Shown piece after piece: positions 1-8,192 of a DNA stretch of 64,000 nucleotides (the stretch's first letter is position 1; each line of letters starts with the position of its first letter). The notes under the pieces were generated by a model that saw only the letters and a list, made by a program, of their open reading frames with translations, did no database searches and had not been told where the DNA came from. Where the stretch lies: NCBI GenBank assembly GCA_025963725.1, contig JAOQAE010000004.1, forward strand, positions 124,001 through 188,000. Direction: 5' to 3'. Made by a program: the position numbers and the translations under genes. Origin of the DNA: Bacteroidota bacterium (GTDB lineage: Bacteria > Bacteroidota > Bacteroidia > 2-12-FULL-35-15).

Positions 1-265
1 TAATGTCGTACTGCCATACCCACATCCCGAAATAGAGGCCGGGAGCAAGTGTCCTTGCCTGGAATCCCGCCTCGCCTTTGGTTGCCACCATGCGGCTGTC
101 GGTTAACTCTTTGTTCTCACCAAAGAGGACGAATTTTTTTGTTACAAGACCGATGCGGTCTTCCGGGATAATGACCATGCCGAATAAAAGGCGAAGGATC
201 ACTTTGTAAAGCAGGATCAATAGGACGAGCAGCAGGAGCCACCAATAGCTTTCGAGAAATTCCAT
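1..265 (-). CDS. SPFH/band-7 (flotillin-like) protein, partial at left edge
   Basis: Only the first 88 residues are in the window; the frame stays open to base 1. The protein starts with a short acidic stretch, then one strongly hydrophobic segment (about residues 8-31, rich in Leu), then a region containing 'VIIPEDRIGLVTKKF', typical of the start of an SPFH/band-7 domain just after a membrane anchor. Such proteins form membrane-bound oligomeric scaffolds. The ATG at 263-265 directly precedes the hydrophobic segment and no upstream in-frame start looks better. The family call rests on this short N-terminal region only, so the subfamily cannot be given. Confidence 0.6.
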   Translation of the reverse strand, partial: MEFLESYWWLLLLVLLILLYKVILRLLFGMVIIPEDRIGLVTKKFVLFGENKELTDSRMVATKGEAGFQARTLAPGLYFGMWVWQYDI

Positions 266-426
266 AAGAAGGGTTTTTTGTTTGAGTTCTGTGTAGTAAA
301 AATACGGGGCAAAGGTAGAGCGATTTCCTGCAGGGGCAGAAAAGCGCGGGTTGATAATATGCACAACATATCAACCGCAGAGCAGCAGTTTTGACAGGAA
401 ATGTCAGGTCAAGGTCTCTGAAATCC

Positions 427-1680
427 TTAGTGATTTACGTTCTTTACTTCTTCAGGATTGTGCTTGTGCTTGAAGAATATGGCAAATGCAACCGTGATCA
501 CCAGTGCATAGAGAGAAAAGCAGAGCCAGATGGAATGCCAGTCCATTACGCCGCCCTTGCTGAAATACTTATCGATGAGGATCCCGCTGACCTTCGCGCC
601 CAGTACAGCGCCGAAGCCGTTGGTGATCAGCATGAAAAGCCCCTGTGCGCTGGAGCGGATCTTGGGGTCGGTGGTTGTTTCAATGAAGAGCGAGCCGGAA
701 ATGTTAAAGAAATCGAAAGCCATTCCATATACAATGCAGGAAAGGATGATCATCCAGAGGCCGCCTGCCGGATCGCCATAAGCGAACAGCCCGAAGCGCA
801 GCACCCAGGCCAGCATCGCAAACAGCATCACCTGCTTGATACCGAAGCGTTTCAGGAAAAAGGGGATCGCGAGGATAAACAGTGTTTCCGAGATCTGCGA
901 GATAGACATGATAATGGTGGAATACTTTACTACAAAGGAATCTGCATACTCCGGGATGCTCTCGAAATTGGAAAGGAAACGGTCGCCGTACATGTTGGTG
1001 AGTTGCAGGGCGGCTCCAAGGAACATGGAGAATGTAAAGAATAAGGCTATCTTATAGTTGGCGAACAGCTTAAAAGCATCCAGTCCGAGTTTCTGCGCAA
1101 AGGTGGAGTTCTCGGAAATGAGCTTTGGCGGCGGACATTTGGGCAGGGTAAAGGAATAGATCCCGAGCGCGATGGCTGCCGCCGCTGAAATGTAGAACAT
1201 GTTTGCGGATGCCTTGTTTCCTGTAAGGTTGGTGGTCCACATGGCCGCAATAAAGCCTACGGTGCCCCAAACGCGGATCGGCGGGAACACCTTTACAACA
1301 TCGTAATTATTATCCTTTAAAATGCGGTAGGCAATGGAGTTGGAAAGGGAAATGGTGGGCATATAGCACATCATTGCCATGAAAATGACCCAGAAAAATG
1401 AGCGGGTGGTTTCTACCTGAGGAATGCAGATCAGCACAATGCCTCCTAATATGTGCAGGATCCCGTAAAGCTTTTCAGCGTTGATCCATTTGTCGGCAAT
1501 GATGCCGGTAAGGGCAGGCATGAGAATGGAAGAGTAGCCAAGTGTAGCGAAGATATCACCGAAGTCGTCGCTGCTCCATTGTTTTGTTGCAAACCAATAA
1601 TTCCCAACGGTGATCAGCCAGGCCCCCCAGGTAAAGAACTGGAGGAAACTCATTAAGGTGAGGCGGCTCTTTATGTTCAT
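427..1680 (-). CDS. MFS nucleoside:H+ symporter-like permease
   Basis: A 417-residue inner-membrane transporter of about 12 helices. The N-terminus ('MSFLQFFTWGAWLITVGNYW') and the segment around 'GYSSILMPALTGIIADKW' match the NupG/XapB-type nucleoside permease branch of the major facilitator superfamily, whose members import nucleosides with protons. The central loop rich in Pro and Lys ('LPKCPPPK') separates the two six-helix halves. Length fits the family (about 400-420). It lies 27 bases downstream of the DUF151 gene on the same strand, so it may share its transcript. Substrate is inferred from the family; some Bacteroidota members are annotated only as general MFS transporters. Confidence 0.75.
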   Translation of the reverse strand: MNIKSRLTLMSFLQFFTWGAWLITVGNYWFATKQWSSDDFGDIFATLGYSSILMPALTGIIADKWINAEKLYGILHILGGIVLICIPQVETTRSFFWVIFMAMMCYMPTISLSNSIAYRILKDNNYDVVKVFPPIRVWGTVGFIAAMWTTNLTGNKASANMFYISAAAAIALGIYSFTLPKCPPPKLISENSTFAQKLGLDAFKLFANYKIALFFTFSMFLGAALQLTNMYGDRFLSNFESIPEYADSFVVKYSTIIMSISQISETLFILAIPFFLKRFGIKQVMLFAMLAWVLRFGLFAYGDPAGGLWMIILSCIVYGMAFDFFNISGSLFIETTTDPKIRSSAQGLFMLITNGFGAVLGAKVSGILIDKYFSKGGVMDWHSIWLCFSLYALVITVAFAIFFKHKHNPEEVKNVNH

Positions 1681-1707
1681 AGCGTTCTTGTGAAAAGATG
1701 CGCTAAT

Positions 1708-2301
1708 CTACGACTTTTTCCGGTTGTTTATTTCATCGCGGATGCGGGAGGCTTTTTCATAATCCTCGTCGGCCAAGGCTGCATCAAGCAATTGCTTCAG
1801 CTCTTCCGTGGATTTTTTCAGGTAGTCGTTCACATCGGCTTCCACGAGGTCGTCCATCTCACCGCTTTCTCCGGCGGCATTAATGGCTTCATCATCGAGG
1901 ATGATGCCGGCCTGTGACAATATGAATTCGTAGGTATTGATCGGGCAGTTGAACCTGACGGCAACTGCAATGGCATCGGAAGTACGGGCATCTATCTCCA
2001 CATCTTTTTCTCCGTTGCTGCAGATGATCTTCGCGAAAAAGATGCCTTCCACGAGGTTGTAGATAAGCACTTCGCTTACGCTGATGTCGAAGCCTTCAGC
2101 GAAGCTTTTGAAGAGGTCATGGGTGAGCGGCCTGCTTGGGGTCATCTTCTCCAGCTCAATGGCAATGGCCTGAGCCTCAAAGCCGCCGATAATGATCGGC
2201 AGCCTGCGTTTGCCCTTTGATTCTCCAAGTACAAGCGCATACGCCCCTGTTTGTGTCTGACTGTATGATAACCCTACGATCTCTAATTTAACTTTTTTCA
2301 C
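1708..2301 (-). CDS. DUF151 bifunctional nuclease family protein with C-terminal UVR motif
   Basis: A 197-residue cytoplasmic protein. Residues 1-130 form the DUF151/BFN domain, with 'LPIIIGGFEAQAIAIELE' and 'IDARTSDAIAVAVRF' as the clearest signatures. An acidic linker (about 130-160) leads to a C-terminal helix pair, 'LKQLLDAALADEDYEKASRI', which is a UvrB/UvrC (UVR) motif. The BFN-plus-UVR architecture is common in Bacteroidota. Family members have been reported as nucleases in plants and bacteria, but the physiological role here is unknown. The start is the only ATG before the conserved core. Confidence 0.85.
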   Translation of the reverse strand: MKKVKLEIVGLSYSQTQTGAYALVLGESKGKRRLPIIIGGFEAQAIAIELEKMTPSRPLTHDLFKSFAEGFDISVSEVLIYNLVEGIFFAKIICSNGEKDVEIDARTSDAIAVAVRFNCPINTYEFILSQAGIILDDEAINAAGESGEMDDLVEADVNDYLKKSTEELKQLLDAALADEDYEKASRIRDEINNRKKS

Positions 2302-2402
2302 TTGTAATGTTTTTTAATCCCAAAATCTTTTTCGCTAAAAAAAGATGCCTGAACCTGTATAACTAAATTACGAAATTTCTTAAACTCGGCAATCGGTAAG
2401 GC

Positions 2403-3374
2403 TTAATTATGATTAGCCCTGAAATTCTTAACTGCGGCAACCAGCTTCGGCACTATCTCGAATGCATCGCCAACGATCCCGTAATCAGCCGATTTAAAGA
2501 AAGGAGCTTCCTTGTCGGAGTTGATCACCACAATGGTTTTGCTGCCGTTCACGCCTGCAAGGTGCTGAATAGCGCCGGAGATCCCGATCGCAATATACAG
2601 GTTCGGGCGGATGGCAACGCCCGTCTGGCCAACGTGCTCATGGTGCGGCCTCCAGTGCATATCGGCAACCGGTCGGGAGCATGCTGTAGCAGCGCCCAGC
2701 TCTTTTGCCAGCTCTTCCACCATTGCCCAGTGCTCAGGGCCTTTCATTCCGCGGCCTGCAGATACAACCAGCTCCGCATCCGGAAGGTTGAGCTCGGAGG
2801 TCACTTTTTTCACTTCTTTTACTTTCACAGGGGAGTTCACATTGTCGAGGTTCACCGCGAAATCGGATACTTCTGCTGTGCCTTCGCCCAATGTTACAGG
2901 GAATGAGTTCGGCAGCAGGGAAATGATCTTTTTAGCCGAATGGATCGCGTACATCGCAGTCGCTTTTCCTGAAAATACATTTTTCTTTACGGTGAAAGAA
3001 TCGCCGGAGATCACAGGATCGCCAACGGCGCCCGACACAATTCCAGCCTTTAATTTGGCAGCCAGTCGCGGTGCAACCTCTTTACCCGTAAAATCACTTG
3101 AAAATATAATTACCGCTGCATTTTCAGCAGTGGCAGCCTGCTCGATGGCAGCTGTGAGGTATTGTCCGTTAAGGTCGGAAAGCTTATCGCTTTTCAGGCG
3201 CAGCACTTTTTTTGCACCGGCTTTTCCGAGGTCGGAAAGGTCTGCATCACCGATCACCACGGCAGTAACGCCGGTGTTCATCTGCGCTGCAATGCGGTTT
3301 CCGTAGTTAACGGCTTCCAGCGATGCCTTCTTGATCTTTCCTTTTGCTATTTCTGTATATACTAAAACTGACAT
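2403..3374 (-). CDS. etfA: Electron transfer flavoprotein alpha subunit
   Basis: A 323-residue protein with an N-terminal ETF alpha/beta fold (residues about 1-180) and the C-terminal FAD-binding domain. The FAD site is seen as 'VVSAGRGMKGPEHW', then 'RPVADMHWRPHHEHVGQTG' and 'LYIAIGISGAIQHLAGVNGS'. With EtfB it forms the heterodimer that takes electrons from acyl-CoA dehydrogenases and passes them to ETF-quinone oxidoreductase. It follows etfB by 92 bases; this spacer carries a GCAGAG repeat (3411-3436) rather than an obvious terminator, so co-transcription is likely. Confidence 0.95.
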   Translation of the reverse strand: MSVLVYTEIAKGKIKKASLEAVNYGNRIAAQMNTGVTAVVIGDADLSDLGKAGAKKVLRLKSDKLSDLNGQYLTAAIEQAATAENAAVIIFSSDFTGKEVAPRLAAKLKAGIVSGAVGDPVISGDSFTVKKNVFSGKATAMYAIHSAKKIISLLPNSFPVTLGEGTAEVSDFAVNLDNVNSPVKVKEVKKVTSELNLPDAELVVSAGRGMKGPEHWAMVEELAKELGAATACSRPVADMHWRPHHEHVGQTGVAIRPNLYIAIGISGAIQHLAGVNGSKTIVVINSDKEAPFFKSADYGIVGDAFEIVPKLVAAVKNFRANHN

Positions 3375-3410
3375 AGTTTATATAATTTTAGAGTTGTTGA
3401 ATTGTTGAAT

Positions 3411-3436
3411 CTCGCAGAGTCGCAGAGGGCGCAGAG
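3411..3436. repeat. Short intergenic GCAGAG tandem repeat
   Basis: Three close copies of the unit (C/G)GCAGAG lie between etfB and etfA. A related, more degenerate copy is at 10455-10480. Both are outside genes. Confidence 0.55.
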
Positions 3437-3466
3437 TTACTCCTTCCTCCCAGCTCCAGTCTCCTA

Positions 3467-4207
3467 TTAGATCACCTTCGCTTCGTTATGCAGCAATTCG
3501 ATCAATTGCTCGGGATGAGCCGCATCAATGAATTTGCATTCCGTTCTTCCTTTTGCAAGCTCGTAGCTTTTGATGCTTGTGAGCTTGTCGGCAGCCGCCG
3601 CAGGAACAACTGTTAGAGGCTTTGTGCGTGCAGCCATGATCCCGCGCATGTTAGGGATGCGCGCTTCCGCCATTCCTTTGTTCGCAGAAAGCACCAGCGG
3701 CAGCGGGCATTCCACTACTTCGGTACCTCCGTCGATGTCGTGCTCGATGGTGGCGGTTGTTCCTGAAATATCCAGCTTGGTAGCCATTGAAATAAAAGGG
3801 AGGTTCAGCAATTCGGCCAGCATGGCGCCAACCATGGAACCGTTGTAGTTGATGGTTTCTTTACCGGCCATGATCAGGTCGAAGCCTTTGTCTTTTGCAT
3901 AAGCCGCGATCTGTTCAGCTACGGCAAAAGCATCGTTCGCCTCTGCATCTATGCGTACCGCATCATCAGCGCCGATCGCAAGGCCTTTGCGGATAGTTGC
4001 TTCACTGTCGGCAGCCCCAACATGTATGATCGTAACATTTCCACCGAGGGTTTCCTTCAGCTCCAGCGCACGCACCAGCGCATACCACTCATCGTACGGG
4101 TTGATCACAAACTGAACGCCCGCGGTGTTAAAAGTGGAGTTGTCTGCAGAGAAGGTAACTTTGGTAGTTGTGTCCGGCACATTACTGATACAAACTAATA
4201 TTTTCAT
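3467..4207 (-). CDS. etfB: Electron transfer flavoprotein beta subunit
   Basis: A 246-residue EtfB. The start 'MKILVCISNVPDTTTKV' is the standard EtfB N-terminus, and 'LIMAGKETINYNGSMVGAMLAELL' with 'GGTEVVECPLPLVLSANKGMAE' marks the AMP-binding and recognition-loop region. It is the first gene of the etfB-etfA pair, preceded by a TAnnTTTG box on the minus strand. Function: cytoplasmic electron carrier linking acyl-CoA (and other) dehydrogenases to the quinone pool. Confidence 0.95.
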   Translation of the reverse strand: MKILVCISNVPDTTTKVTFSADNSTFNTAGVQFVINPYDEWYALVRALELKETLGGNVTIIHVGAADSEATIRKGLAIGADDAVRIDAEANDAFAVAEQIAAYAKDKGFDLIMAGKETINYNGSMVGAMLAELLNLPFISMATKLDISGTTATIEHDIDGGTEVVECPLPLVLSANKGMAEARIPNMRGIMAARTKPLTVVPAAAADKLTSIKSYELAKGRTECKFIDAAHPEQLIELLHNEAKVI

Positions 4208-4241
4208 AGAATACGGATTTTTAATTTTTTTAAACGAAGGG

Positions 4242-4249
4242 CAAATTTA
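4242..4249 (-). promoter_or_regulatory. Bacteroidota-type -7 box (TAAATTTG) for etfB
   Basis: The minus strand reads TAAATTTG, an exact match to the Bacteroidota -7 consensus TAnnTTTG, about 35 bases before the etfB start. No clear -33 TTTG partner is visible. Confidence 0.45.
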
Positions 4250-4421
4250 ACAATATCTGCCGTATAAAAAAATGATTTTTTTGGGGTATTTCCCGCTGAA
4301 AAAAAGGCGGAACAGGTGATAAAGCAGCTTCTGTCACTTTCCCGGTAACAATGCGGCCTTGTGGCTGTATCTTAATGCTGATCTTTCGTTATAGGAGAAA
4401 GCCTTGATCAAATATGCTCTG

Positions 4422-5738
4422 ATGCCGGGAAGAATTACATTGATAGTGGTTTGTGTCAGCTTGTTCGCCCGCGTTTACGGGCAGGTGCAGCTTCGCGACC
4501 TTGTTTGCAGGTCGGAGCGCTATTACAGGAACGATACCCTGTACACGGGAAGCTACATTGTGAAGCAAAGGGATTGCGTGAAGGAGTTCGTTTTTGAAGA
4601 AGGCCGGATGGTGCAGGGAAGGCATGAGGGCAAGGTGCTTTTCAGGAATTCGGCTGCGGCGCTGATAGGTGAAGGCACGTATGTAAATGGCGTAAAAGAG
4701 GGCCTGTGGACGGATGTAAGGGCCAGCCCCACCGAATGCAGCGAACCCGCGTATTATATAGAAAAGGGAACATATCGTTCGGGGATAAAAACCGGGTACT
4801 GGACGGAATACGCAGGTGCTGCGGAAGGGTATTACAGGAACGGGCAAAAAGAAGGAACCTGGACCTTTTATAACCAGGATTTTTCGGATGATGGCTCCAC
4901 TTTCCGGTACGTGAAAGCAGAGCAGGGAAAATATGTGAACGGTAAAAAAGAAGGCACCTGGAAAAAATGGAGCAGTAAAAGGCTGGAGGAAGTGGCGCAG
5001 TATAAAAACGACATGCCGGACGGCGATTTTATTTCATATTACTATAACTGGCAGAAGAATCTCCCGGTGAAATATACCCTCAAAAAAGGCGCTTACAGCA
5101 AAGGGAAAGAAACGGGCACCTGGAAAATATATAATAACTTTTCTGCATCTCCGCTCTCCATTGGAAGCTACGAAGAGGGTAAGATGGAGAACCTCTGGGC
5201 CTATTACGATGAAAAGGGCAGGGTTTGCCTCAAAAGATGGTACAGCGAGGGCGTGCTTTTAAAGGAGGAGAATTTTATGCGGGGCGATCCTGCCGTAATA
5301 TGCATCACTGAGAACCGTTATGTGAATGCCCTGCTTGCAGAAGTGATCGTTACACGGAAAAATGCAAAGAATGAGCTTCTGGAAGTTGTTGTGAATAAGC
5401 GGGATTTCGATGATGAGCTGTTTGAGTACGAGCATACGTATTACAAATATCTTGACGGGAAATTGTTCGAGGTGGCAACCTTAAGGCAAAATGAGAACGG
5501 ACAGGCGGAAAAGCGCGGGATCACCTGCACGGGGATAAGGGATGTGATCTGCTACAGCGGGGGCAGCCGTTTTTACAAAGATCCAAAAGATGTGATAAAG
5601 GAGGATGGCCGCCTTTCACGGAAATATGACAAGGGAAAAGTGCTGGAGCTCTTTATATACCGGTACCAGGATGGGAAGCAAATGCTTTTTGCACACCGGA
5701 TCTACAATAAGGATACAGAGGCCTGGCAGGATTTTTAA
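4422..5738 (+). CDS. Secreted MORN-like (YwqK-type) repeat protein
   Basis: About 438 residues. A signal peptide is clear ('RITLIVVCVSLFARVYG' then Q). The body has at least six MORN-like units of the form G-x-Y-x-N-G-x-K-x-G-x-W, e.g. 'GTYVNGVKEGLWTD', 'GYYRNGQKEGTWTFY', 'GKYVNGKKEGTWKKW' and 'GAYSKGKETGTWKIY', ending near residue 285; the last third has no recognisable repeats. Proteins with these repeats are often labelled YwqK-family antitoxins, but no toxin partner is adjacent, so a cell-envelope structural role is as likely. An upstream TTG at 4404, preceded by AGGAGA, is an alternative start; ATG 4422 gives a more normal signal peptide. Confidence 0.7.
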   Translation: MPGRITLIVVCVSLFARVYGQVQLRDLVCRSERYYRNDTLYTGSYIVKQRDCVKEFVFEEGRMVQGRHEGKVLFRNSAAALIGEGTYVNGVKEGLWTDVRASPTECSEPAYYIEKGTYRSGIKTGYWTEYAGAAEGYYRNGQKEGTWTFYNQDFSDDGSTFRYVKAEQGKYVNGKKEGTWKKWSSKRLEEVAQYKNDMPDGDFISYYYNWQKNLPVKYTLKKGAYSKGKETGTWKIYNNFSASPLSIGSYEEGKMENLWAYYDEKGRVCLKRWYSEGVLLKEENFMRGDPAVICITENRYVNALLAEVIVTRKNAKNELLEVVVNKRDFDDELFEYEHTYYKYLDGKLFEVATLRQNENGQAEKRGITCTGIRDVICYSGGSRFYKDPKDVIKEDGRLSRKYDKGKVLELFIYRYQDGKQMLFAHRIYNKDTEAWQDF

Positions 5739-5787
5739 GTAGATGAAGGCAGACATCAATTTAATCTGGTGTTTGCCAAAAAATGCT

Positions 5788-5795
5788 TATATTTG
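5788..5795 (+). promoter_or_regulatory. -7 box (TATATTTG) for the DUF4290 gene
   Basis: TATATTTG matches TAnnTTTG and lies about 35 bases before the DUF4290 start. A TTTG at 5772-5775 is closer than the usual -33 spacing. Confidence 0.5.
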
Positions 5796-5829
5796 AACCG
5801 TTAAAGTTACCACCTCAATACAATTGTCA

Positions 5830-6516
5830 ATGGACTACAATACCGATCTGCCACAACTGATCATTCCTGAATACGGCAGAAACATTCAAAAAATGCTTGA
5901 TTTCGCGATCACCGTTCCCGACCGCGAAGAACGTAATAAAGTTGCCCGCGCCATCATCGATGTAATGGGCCAGCTTAACCCGCACCTGCGCGATGTCACC
6001 GATTTCAAGCACAAGCTCTGGGATCACCTGTTCATCATTTCCGATTTTCAGCTCGATGTGGATTCCCCATACCCGAAGCCTACCCGTGAAACATTCCAGA
6101 CCAAGCCCGAGCTGCTGAAATACCCGCATAACGATATCCGTTACAAGCATTACGGTAAAACCGTGGAGCAGATCATTGCGAAAGCAAGGGAATATCCCGA
6201 TGGCGAAGAAAGAAATGAGCTGATCAACCAGATCGCAAACCTGATGAAGCGCTCGTACCTGAACTGGAACCGCGACAGCGTGAATGATGAGGTGATCATC
6301 AAGCAGCTCGAGGAATTGTCGAAAGGACATTTGAAAGCCGATATTTCCGTGTTGAAAAGCACGCAGACATTCGTTCCGCGCAACAGCAATACCGGAACGC
6401 AGCACAAGGATAAAAAGAAGCATTCCGGCGGCGGCAAGCAGAATGCCGGCGGACACAAGCATCACAAAAGCAACAACAGCGGCAACAACCAGAATTTCAA
6501 GCGCAAGCCGTTTTAA
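5830..6516 (+). CDS. DUF4290 family protein
   Basis: A 228-residue cytoplasmic protein. Residues 1-180 match the DUF4290 family, found almost only in Bacteroidota: 'MDYNTDLPQLIIPEYGRNIQ', 'VPDREERNKVARAIIDVMGQLNPHLRD' and 'KLWDHLFIISDFQLDVDSPYP'. The last 45 residues are a basic, Gly/His/Lys/Asn-rich disordered tail. The gene sits directly before murA, as it does in many Bacteroidota genomes, but no biochemical function is known. I chose ATG 5830 over the TTG two codons upstream because the conserved family start is MDYNT. A hairpin terminator follows at 6541. Confidence 0.85.
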   Translation: MDYNTDLPQLIIPEYGRNIQKMLDFAITVPDREERNKVARAIIDVMGQLNPHLRDVTDFKHKLWDHLFIISDFQLDVDSPYPKPTRETFQTKPELLKYPHNDIRYKHYGKTVEQIIAKAREYPDGEERNELINQIANLMKRSYLNWNRDSVNDEVIIKQLEELSKGHLKADISVLKSTQTFVPRNSNTGTQHKDKKKHSGGGKQNAGGHKHHKSNNSGNNQNFKRKPF

Positions 6517-6540
6517 GTTCCCGGATAAAATAGTAAAATG

Positions 6541-6571
6541 AGGATTCTTCAAGCGGAGAGTCCTTTTTTTT
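6541..6571 (+). terminator. Rho-independent terminator after the DUF4290 gene
   Basis: AGGATTCT pairs with AGAGTCCT (8 bp, one G-U) around an 8-base loop, followed by a run of T. It lies 25 bases after the DUF4290 stop. Confidence 0.7.
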
Positions 6572-6592
6572 ATCCCGTCACATATAGAGTCC

Positions 6593-6673
6593 GTCATCCC
6601 GTGCTCCGACACGGGATCTCATAAATGGTAGCAGTTTCTTTTGAGGGGATCCCGTGTCGTGGCACGGGATGAC
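6593..6673. repeat. Long inverted repeat, GTCATCCCGTG family
   Basis: Two 27-base arms (GTCATCCCGTG... and ...CACGGGATGAC) are inverted copies matching at 24 of 27 positions, separated by about 27 bases. Each arm also folds on itself (CCCGTG/CACGGG). A second complete copy is at 53713-53816 and single arms occur at 10743-10758. Confidence 0.8.
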
Positions 6674-6855
6674 AGTTATCGACTAAGTACAGTTGTTTTA
6701 ATAATGAATTGAAATAAATACAACCCTGCTATTAACAACTCCCGGTTGGTAAAAAGCCACATACCCTCTTCAACTCTTTTTGTTTTACCTCGTACTTCGT
6801 AAAGAGGTTCAGAAAACTTCCCAACCATTAATTTTCAATTTTAATTCAAAACAAA

Positions 6856-8160
6856 ATGAGTGTATTCGAGATCATAGGCGGTACTAAGCTGAAAGGCGAG
6901 ATCATCCCGCAGGGCGCTAAGAATGAAGCATTGCAGATCCTCTGCGCAGTGCTGCTCACCCCCGAAAAGGTGGTGATCCAGAACATCCCCGATATTGTGG
7001 ATGTGAACAAGCTCATCGACCTGCTGCGCGACCTGGGCGTAAAGATCGAAAAGACAGGGCATGAGGAATACACCTTCCAGGCTGATGATGTGAATGTGGA
7101 TTACCTGAATTCGGAAGAGTTCAAAAAGAAAGGCGGAAGCCTCCGCGGGTCCATCATGATCGTAGGGCCGCTGCTTTCCCGTTTCGGCAAGGGATATATT
7201 CCGCGTCCCGGCGGCGATAAGATCGGAAGAAGAAGGCTGGATACACACTTTATCGGGTTCCAGAACCTCGGTGCCAAATTCATTTACGATGAAGGAAATG
7301 ATTTTTATAAGGTAGAGGCCAGCAACCTGAAAGGATGCTACATGCTCCTCGATGAAGCTTCCGTTACCGGTACCGCCAATATTATTATGGCGGCGGTGCT
7401 TGCAGAAGGCCGCACAACCATCTTCAACGCAGCCTGCGAGCCGTACATCCAGCAGCTCTGCAAAATGCTGAACAGGATGGGTGCGAAGATCACCGGCATC
7501 GGCTCCAACTTGTTGTACATCGACGGCGTGGAGAAAATGAAAGGCTGCACGCACCGTATGCTGCCCGATATGATCGAGATCGGCAGCTTTATCGGCATGG
7601 CGGCCATGACACAATCCGAGATCACCATCAAGGATGTGGCGTATGACCAGCTTGGGATCATCCCGAATACCTTCCAGCGATTAGGAATAAAAATGGAGCG
7701 CCGCGGCGATGATATTTTTATCCCTGAGCAGGACCATTACCAGATCGATACCTTTATCGACGGCTCCATCCTTACCATTGCAGATGCGATCTGGCCCGGA
7801 TTAACGCCCGATCTGCTGAGCATTATTTTAGTAGTGGCAACACAGGCAAAAGGAACCGTGCTCATTCACCAGAAAATGTTCGAAAGCCGCCTGTTCTTTG
7901 TGGATAAGCTTATTGATATGGGAGCGCAGATCATTCTTTGCGACCCGCACCGCGCAACGGTGATCGGCCTTAACCACGAGCACCGCCTCAAAGGCATCTC
8001 CATGACCTCGCCCGATATCCGCGCGGGTGTATCGCTCTTGATCGCGGCGCTTTCCGCAAACGGGAAAAGCACGATTCATAATATAGAGCAGATCGACAGG
8101 GGATATCAGAACATCGATGCACGTTTACAGAAACTTGGCGCACAAATTGTTAGGAAGTAG
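6856..8160 (+). CDS. murA: UDP-N-acetylglucosamine 1-carboxyvinyltransferase
   Basis: A 434-residue EPSP-synthase-fold enzyme that transfers enolpyruvate from PEP to UDP-GlcNAc, the first committed step of peptidoglycan synthesis. Seen: 'GGTKLKGEIIPQGAKNEALQILCA' (KN pair at 22-23, equivalent to the Lys-Asn of the active site), 'LRGSIMIVGPLLSRFG' and 'RAGVSLLIAALSANGKSTI'. The active-site loop reads 'RPGGDKIGRRRLD': the residue equivalent to the Cys115 nucleophile of E. coli MurA is Asp121 (codon GAT 7216-7218). MurA enzymes with Asp here stay active but are insensitive to fosfomycin. Length is slightly above the usual 420. Confidence 0.95.
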   Translation: MSVFEIIGGTKLKGEIIPQGAKNEALQILCAVLLTPEKVVIQNIPDIVDVNKLIDLLRDLGVKIEKTGHEEYTFQADDVNVDYLNSEEFKKKGGSLRGSIMIVGPLLSRFGKGYIPRPGGDKIGRRRLDTHFIGFQNLGAKFIYDEGNDFYKVEASNLKGCYMLLDEASVTGTANIIMAAVLAEGRTTIFNAACEPYIQQLCKMLNRMGAKITGIGSNLLYIDGVEKMKGCTHRMLPDMIEIGSFIGMAAMTQSEITIKDVAYDQLGIIPNTFQRLGIKMERRGDDIFIPEQDHYQIDTFIDGSILTIADAIWPGLTPDLLSIILVVATQAKGTVLIHQKMFESRLFFVDKLIDMGAQIILCDPHRATVIGLNHEHRLKGISMTSPDIRAGVSLLIAALSANGKSTIHNIEQIDRGYQNIDARLQKLGAQIVRK

Positions 8161-8192
8161 CATTCTTCAACAAAAAAATGTATTTTTAAGCC

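Larger units (their letters stand above)
6517..6855. other. Gene-free spacer before murA
   Basis: No coding frame here. It holds a rho-independent terminator (6541-6571), a long inverted repeat of the GTCATCCCGTG family (6593-6673) and an AT-rich stretch just before murA (about 6700-6855) that probably carries its promoter. I could not fix an exact TAnnTTTG box there. Confidence 0.6.

Noticed and set aside
117-374. Short minus-strand frame at the left edge
   Set aside because: It is in another frame from the SPFH-type protein and runs through non-coding sequence; Cys/His/Pro-rich without a domain.
2409-3306. Plus-strand open frames of 165 and 231 codons
   Set aside because: They mirror etfA, whose identity is certain.
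4404-5738. MORN-like repeat protein as the antitoxin of a toxin-antitoxin pair
   Set aside because: It has a signal peptide and no small toxin gene on either side, so the common 'YwqK antitoxin' label is not supported here.
5827-6612. A 261-codon minus-strand frame
   Set aside because: Antisense to the DUF4290 gene and running through its terminator; no family features.
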